Below are positions 6,261 through 10,013 of a stretch of DNA of 10,013 nt, in pieces. The DNA is from CAG-917 sp028724485. GTDB taxonomy: Bacteria > Bacillota > Clostridia > Christensenellales > CAG-917. The notes under the pieces were generated by a model, which did not search any database, was not told where the DNA came from, and saw nothing but the letters and a program-made list of their open reading frames with translations. The translations under genes and the position numbers were made by a program. The stretch lies in contig JAQYCY010000075.1 in NCBI GenBank assembly GCA_028724485.1, forward strand, positions 1-10,013, read 5' to 3'. How positions within the stretch are numbered: position 1 is the stretch's first letter; each line of letters begins with the position of its first letter.

Positions 6261-7604
6261 ATGAAAATGATTTTGAAAATTAAAAACAAAATGACGAATT
6301 ATCAAATTGTTGCGATAGCTTTCGTCTTACTTATATTTTTGGGTTCGGCGCTTCTTAGTCTACCGATTGCCTCAAAAAAAAGTACGCCATATATTGACGC
6401 TCTATTTACTTCTACTTCGGCTGTGTGCGTAACGGGGCTTGTTACTTTTGACACTTTTACGCACTGGACGACTTTCGGACAAGTGGTTATTTTAATCTTG
6501 ATGCAAATCGGCGGTTTGGGACTTATGACGCTCATGACGATCTTTTCGCTTTTTGTACGCAAACAGTTGACGCTTTCCGAAAGGAGCTTGTTTATTTATT
6601 CGACGGGCAGTCAAGTCGGCTCAATAAAGAGCGTAGTTAAGCACGTCGTGCTGGGAACCGCAATTTTTGAACTTATCGGAACGATTTTGTTATCGATAAG
6701 ATTTTGTGCGATTTTCGGCGCGGGAAAGGGCTTGTATTTTGCTCTGTTTCACGCAGTGTCGGCGTTTTGTAATAGCGGCTTTGACCTTATGGGGGCTTAT
6801 TCGGGTCAGTTCAGCTCGCTTATTGCTTTTTCAAACGACGTTATAGTAAATTTGACGATATCGTTTTTGATAGTTATGGGCGGTTTGGGTTTTTTGGTTT
6901 GGAGCGACGTAATAGCAAAAAAATTCAATCCGAAAAAATTTTCTTTGCACACAAAAATCGTTCTCGTTACGTCTTGTTCGCTTTTAGTCATAGGAATGGT
7001 TTTATTCTATCTTTTTGAAATGAACAACTATTTGGCAGGTAAAACGTCGGGAGAAGCGTTTTTAATTTGTCTGTTCCAATCGACTTCGGCAAGAACTGCA
7101 GGTTGTGCTACGGTTGACACGGCGGCTCTTTCCGAAAGTTCAAAGCTGCTTACAATAGTACTTATGTTCATCGGTGGAAGCCCCGGTTCGACGGCAGGCG
7201 GCATAAAGACGACAACGCTTGTTATTTTACTGTTTTCCATAATTGCCAACGTAAAAAGAAAGAATACGATAACGGTAGGCAAAAGGCGAATAGACAACAG
7301 CAACGCTTCTCAAGCATACGCAATCGTTACGCTTTATCTCATTGCGGCGGCTTTTGCGGCGGCAGTGCTGTGTCTCGATACGAGCATAACTTTGGAACAG
7401 GCGGTGTTTGAATCGGTTTCGGCATTAGGCACGGTAGGACTTACGCTCGGCATAACGCCTTATCTTGCTTGGTGGGGGAAATTGGTTTTGATAATTTGTA
7501 TGTTCGGTGGTAGAGTAGGTATGTTGTCGCTTGTTATGATATTCGCAAACAAAAACAAGGTCGTTCCGCTTGAAAGACCTAAAGAAAAAATCATTATAGG
7601 ATAG
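6261..7604 (+). CDS. ktrB: Potassium uptake transporter, channel-like subunit KtrB (Trk/Ktr/HKT family)
   Basis: A 447-residue integral membrane protein, close to Bacillus KtrB in length and shorter than Gram-negative TrkH. It imports potassium through a pore built from four membrane-pore-membrane repeats. The four filter loops are visible: AVCVTGLVTFD (G59), SAFCNSGFD (G173), SARTAGCATVD (G281) and SALGTVGLT (G393). The intramembrane gate loop GGSPGSTAGGIKTTT spans 305-319, and the conserved arginine is in FGGRVG (R418). Hydrophobic segments lie throughout, starting with residues 14-37. In the third loop Cys282 follows the filter glycine where Phe is usual. Three in-frame ATGs (6261, 6267, 6291) are possible and none has a clear Shine-Dalgarno; 6261 is given because it is the first after the promoter, but 6291 is plausible. 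ktrA follows after 9 bp. Confidence 0.95.
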   Translation: MKMILKIKNKMTNYQIVAIAFVLLIFLGSALLSLPIASKKSTPYIDALFTSTSAVCVTGLVTFDTFTHWTTFGQVVILILMQIGGLGLMTLMTIFSLFVRKQLTLSERSLFIYSTGSQVGSIKSVVKHVVLGTAIFELIGTILLSIRFCAIFGAGKGLYFALFHAVSAFCNSGFDLMGAYSGQFSSLIAFSNDVIVNLTISFLIVMGGLGFLVWSDVIAKKFNPKKFSLHTKIVLVTSCSLLVIGMVLFYLFEMNNYLAGKTSGEAFLICLFQSTSARTAGCATVDTAALSESSKLLTIVLMFIGGSPGSTAGGIKTTTLVILLFSIIANVKRKNTITVGKRRIDNSNASQAYAIVTLYLIAAAFAAAVLCLDTSITLEQAVFESVSALGTVGLTLGITPYLAWWGKLVLIICMFGGRVGMLSLVMIFANKNKVVPLERPKEKIIIG

Positions 7605-7613
7605 GTATAAATT

Positions 7614-8285
7614 ATGGCAAAAAAACGCGCTTCAAAATCAATGCTTGTTATAGGTGTCGGACGATACGGTAAGTATCTTGCTTTAAAACTTTTGGAACTT
7701 GGCAACGACGTTATGATTATCGATCAGGACGAAAAAGTTATCGAGGAGCTTGCGCCTGTTTTTACCGACGCGCATATAGGCGATTGCACTAGCGAAACGG
7801 TGCTTAGAGCAATCGGCGCGGCTAGCTTCGATTGTTGCTTTGTTACAATAGACGAAAACTTTCAGGCATCGCTTGAAATCACATCGCTTTTATCTGATAT
7901 AGGCGCAAAGAAAATCGTTGCAAAAGCGTCCAGAGAATCGCAAGCGAAATTTTTGATGAAAGTCGGGGCAAACGAAGTTGTATATCCCGAAAAAGACAAT
8001 GCCGAAAGACTTGCCGTTAAATACGGAACTAACAACGTTTTCGATTATATTCAACTTTCAAAGGATTATTCGCTTGTTGAAATTCCTATTATGAAAGATT
8101 GGATAGGCAAGAGCATTTTGGAAATCGGCGTCAGAAAAAACTATGATATAAACGTCATCGCTGTGAAGAGAGATAATGAGTTTATTCCTTCGCCGACGCC
8201 GAATTTTGTGTTTGCCTTAGGTGACCACGTCGTTACGCTCGGACATTCCGACGAAGTGATCGAAATTGCGCAAAGATTGAAATAA
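7614..8285 (+). CDS. ktrA: Potassium uptake regulatory subunit KtrA (RCK/TrkA family)
   Basis: A 223-residue cytoplasmic protein with one RCK unit, the KtrA size rather than the double-length TrkA. The N-terminal Rossmann domain has VIGVGRYG (GxGxxG, glycines 14, 16 and 19) and an acidic end of strand 2 at IIDQD (Asp37) for the ribose of ATP/ADP or NAD. TDAHIGDCTS (51-60) and IVAKASRE (101-108) are typical RCK_N segments. The C-terminal RCK_C part (about 145-223) includes SLVEIPI, WIGKSILE and ALGDHVVTLG; in Firmicutes homologues this domain binds cyclic di-AMP, which is inference here. KtrA rings gate KtrB, consistent with its place 9 bp downstream. The ribosome site is only partial (GATAGG, 7600-7605), so translation may be coupled to ktrB. 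Confidence 0.95.
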   Translation: MAKKRASKSMLVIGVGRYGKYLALKLLELGNDVMIIDQDEKVIEELAPVFTDAHIGDCTSETVLRAIGAASFDCCFVTIDENFQASLEITSLLSDIGAKKIVAKASRESQAKFLMKVGANEVVYPEKDNAERLAVKYGTNNVFDYIQLSKDYSLVEIPIMKDWIGKSILEIGVRKNYDINVIAVKRDNEFIPSPTPNFVFALGDHVVTLGHSDEVIEIAQRLK

Positions 8286-8320
8286 CAGCGATTTAAAACT
8301 TAACATCACAAGTTAATATA

Positions 8321-8380
8321 ATAATTAGTCGCAAAATAATTAGTTGAAAAATAATTAGTTGCAAAATAATTGAATACGAA
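8321..8380. repeat. 15-bp tandem repeat array, three clear units and a degenerate fourth
   Basis: ATAATTAGTCGCAAA (8321-8335), ATAATTAGTTGAAAA (8336-8350) and ATAATTAGTTGCAAA (8351-8365) follow each other without spacers; 8366-8380 keeps ATAATT and then decays. The array starts 35 bp after the ktrA stop, before the convergent hairpin. It could be repeated protein-binding sites, a small variable-number repeat, or chance slippage in AT-rich DNA. Confidence 0.85.
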
Positions 8381-8427
8381 ATATTTAAAGATGATTTAGA
8401 CCGAGATAATAAAATTTCGCACAAAAC

Positions 8428-8458
8428 AAATAAGTCAAGCCGACGGCTTGACTTATTT
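8428..8458. terminator. Bidirectional terminator between convergent ktrA and the histidine kinase
   Basis: A perfect 14-bp inverted repeat: AAATAAGTCAAGCC (8428-8441) pairs with 8445-8458 around the loop GAC. T-rich sequence follows on both strands (TTATTTCATTTC on plus, TTATTTGTTTTG on minus). It lies between converging genes, fitting a shared terminator. It is 139 bp past the minus-strand kinase stop and 143 bp past the ktrA stop, so both mRNAs would have long 3' ends. Confidence 0.82.
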
Positions 8459-8596
8459 CATTTCAAACTGATCTATTGCGCTTCGATTTGACTTTATTTC
8501 AAAATAGATAATTTCAAAATATCTGTCAAATTTTAAATTTGATTAGCTATCGTATCGTTTTAAAATCATTACAATCTTGGTTTTATATTTTAAATC
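8459..8596. other. AT-rich intergenic stretch with short repeats
   Basis: No gene seen. ATTTCAAAATA occurs at 8496-8506 and 8511-8521 (15 bp apart), with a related ATTTCAAA at 8460. TCAAATTT (8526-8533) and AAATTTGA (8535-8542) form a perfect 8-bp inverted repeat with a 1-base centre. On the minus strand this is the 3' end of the kinase transcript. Confidence 0.55.
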
Positions 8597-9937
8597 TTAG
8601 CTTAATATATCTTGTTCCGCATCGGTTTGTTTGCGTTTTAAAGGCTTTAATTTTTTAGGCTTTTTCTCTTTTTCTTTTTTTGCCTCGCCAAACAAAGTGA
8701 TTGTGAACATAGTATATTTGCCTTCTTCGCTTTGACACTCTATTTTTCCGTCCATAGTATCTACAATGGACTTTGCGATAGATAAGCCCAGTCCAAAACT
8801 TTTCTTTTCCGATTCCTCGTTTGTCACCTTATAGAATCTTTCAAAAATATGCATTTGGTTTTCCGCAGAAATTCCGTTTCCCGTGTTAGAAATCGTAAGT
8901 CGAATTGTTTTTTTGTTTCGCTCTAAGCCGGCTCTGATTTTTCCGCCTACGTTGACGTATTTAATGGCGTTATCGCAAAGAATAGACAAAAGTTTGTCAA
9001 GGCTTGCCGTATCGACCATGAAATAAATGTCGTTTTCGATTTTGGTTTCGAGCGTAATGTTTTTTTCGAAACAAGTCGCTTCAAAAGAGAGCAGTGTGGA
9101 CTCTAAATATTCGCTCAAATTGATAAGTTTTTTATCGGGCTGATAAAACGCGCTTTGGAATTTACTAAGCTCTAACATCTCGAAAACAAGATGATTCATC
9201 TTTTCTATCTGTTGATTTGAACTTGTAAGCCATTTTTTCGCATCGGGGTTATCGCTTAGCGAATCGCTGATTAAGTTTAAATCGGTAGCAATGACGGTGA
9301 GCGGAGTTTTAAGTTCATGCGAAACGTTTGCAACAAGTTCTTTTTGGTTGTTGAAAGCGTTTTCGACGGGCTTAACAGCCTTTCTTGCAAAAAGCCAGCC
9401 GAGCAAGGCAAACAGCCATACGCATGCGACCGTGACAATACCAAACGTAACGACAAGCGTAATAATCGCCCTATGGTCGGCAGAGTAATCGCAAACCGCA
9501 TATACGATTTCATCGCTGACGGGATTGTTTGTACGCGCTTTTTGAATCCAAAAATGGCGAGAGCCAATCTCGATTTTCTCTCTTTTGGTATTCAATACTT
9601 TGTTTATAATTTGTGCCTGCTCGTTTGGTGTGTAAGGTTCAAGACGCTTTTTTTCGACTACGATGCCGTCGCGTTTGACAATAACTATGCAATTTGTCAT
9701 TCCATCGAAATTTTTAAATTCACGACCGAAACCGCCGCTTATCTGATAGTCGCTTATGGTGCGGTTTAAACTGTCTTTTACGTTTCTTGTCATATTGCCA
9801 TACGCTATGCCGAACACAACGGTGAATATAACGAGCAAAATGCCCGTGCCGATAGCCGAGCATAAAAGCATAAATTTATATTTTAAATCGCCGAAGAGTT
9901 CGGTGTTGTCTTTTGACGGTTTTTCGTTGTTATTCAC
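8597..9937 (-). CDS. Membrane sensor histidine kinase of a two-component system
   Basis: A 446-residue sensor kinase. Transmembrane helix 1 is about residues 22-47, an outside domain of roughly 105 residues follows (with Cys83 and Cys149), and helix 2 is about 157-184. There is no room for a HAMP domain: the phospho-acceptor H-box VSHELKTPLT, with His207, starts about 20 residues after helix 2. The ATPase part shows the N-box CDNAIKYVN (Asn323), the G1 box NTGNGI with Asn351 where many kinases have Asp, the F-box FERFYK (365-370) and the G2 box FGLGLS (381-386). A lysine-rich tail (about 420-437) follows the catalytic domain. The start is GTG at 9937, supported by AGAGGA at 9951-9946 on the minus strand. 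It overlaps the response regulator gene by 8 bp. The signal it senses is not evident from the sequence. Confidence 0.93.
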   Translation of the reverse strand: MNNNEKPSKDNTELFGDLKYKFMLLCSAIGTGILLVIFTVVFGIAYGNMTRNVKDSLNRTISDYQISGGFGREFKNFDGMTNCIVIVKRDGIVVEKKRLEPYTPNEQAQIINKVLNTKREKIEIGSRHFWIQKARTNNPVSDEIVYAVCDYSADHRAIITLVVTFGIVTVACVWLFALLGWLFARKAVKPVENAFNNQKELVANVSHELKTPLTVIATDLNLISDSLSDNPDAKKWLTSSNQQIEKMNHLVFEMLELSKFQSAFYQPDKKLINLSEYLESTLLSFEATCFEKNITLETKIENDIYFMVDTASLDKLLSILCDNAIKYVNVGGKIRAGLERNKKTIRLTISNTGNGISAENQMHIFERFYKVTNEESEKKSFGLGLSIAKSIVDTMDGKIECQSEEGKYTMFTITLFGEAKKEKEKKPKKLKPLKRKQTDAEQDILS

Positions 9938-10013
9938 TCTTTTTGTCCTCTAATTGATAGCCCACGCCTCTGATTGCCGAAATAGTGAACGGCGCATTTA
10001 AGAAGTTGAGTTT
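9930..10013 (-). CDS. OmpR/PhoB-type response regulator, C-terminal fragment at window edge
   Basis: The last 27 codons and the TAA stop of a gene that enters from the right edge on the minus strand. The peptide contains TISAIRGVGYQLED, the conserved end of the winged-helix DNA-binding domain of OmpR-family regulators (usual form IRGVGYxLE). It overlaps the histidine kinase start by 8 bp in another frame, the normal order for a cognate regulator-kinase pair, so translation is probably coupled. The receiver domain and most of the DNA-binding domain are outside the window. Confidence 0.88.
   Translation of the reverse strand, partial: KLNFLNAPFTISAIRGVGYQLEDKKSE
9946..9951 (-). promoter_or_regulatory. 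Ribosome binding site of the histidine kinase
   Basis: On the minus strand AGAGGA lies 8 bases before the GTG at 9937, inside the end of the response regulator gene. It supports the GTG as start although it is not an ATG. Confidence 0.65.

Noticed and set aside
8321..8380. CRISPR array
   Set aside because: The units are 15 bp and contiguous with no spacers, and no cas genes are nearby.

Overview
The window looks like chromosomal DNA of a low-to-mid GC Firmicutes-type bacterium, most likely a clostridial lineage. The main reasons are an mcsA-mcsB-clpC cluster (protein-arginine phosphorylation), a KtrAB-type potassium uptake pair, consensus housekeeping promoters (TTGAAA or TTGATA, 17 bp, TATAAT), strong AGGAGG-like ribosome sites and simple intrinsic terminators. 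I see no phage, plasmid, insertion sequence, CRISPR or rRNA/tRNA signal. Species-level assignment is not possible by eye.

Layout, left to right. (1) 1-1598, plus strand: the C-terminal part of a UDP-glucose 4-epimerase (galE, cut by the window edge), then a complete UTP-glucose-1-phosphate uridylyltransferase (galU). Together they supply UDP-glucose and UDP-galactose. (2) 1601-5538, plus strand: a short hairpin, then a tightly packed mcsA-mcsB-clpC unit (4-bp overlap, then 1-bp gap). McsB is the protein-arginine kinase, McsA its zinc-binding activator, and ClpC the AAA+ unfoldase that recognises phospho-arginine and feeds ClpP. The residues needed for writing and reading phospho-arginine are all visible. 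The usual repressor gene ctsR is absent and McsA is short. (3) 5578-6036, plus strand: a monocistronic hibernation-promoting-factor gene of the short form, with its own promoter, ribosome site and terminator. (4) 6037-8285, plus strand: an AT-rich leader with a strong promoter, then ktrB (potassium channel-like subunit) and ktrA (nucleotide-binding RCK gating subunit). (5) 8286-8596: an intergenic region with a 15-bp tandem repeat array and a long perfect hairpin that probably terminates convergent transcripts. (6) 8597-10013, minus strand: a two-component system. The sensor histidine kinase is complete, and only the last 27 codons of its OmpR-type response regulator lie in the window, overlapping the kinase start by 8 bp.

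Most genes are housekeeping or stress-response genes. The points most worth a second look are the truncated McsA, the absence of ctsR with galE-galU directly upstream of the Clp unit, the short HPF in a Firmicutes-like setting, a nearly leaderless ktrB transcript, and the 15-bp tandem repeats after ktrA. I did not find a convincing, previously undescribed multi-gene system.
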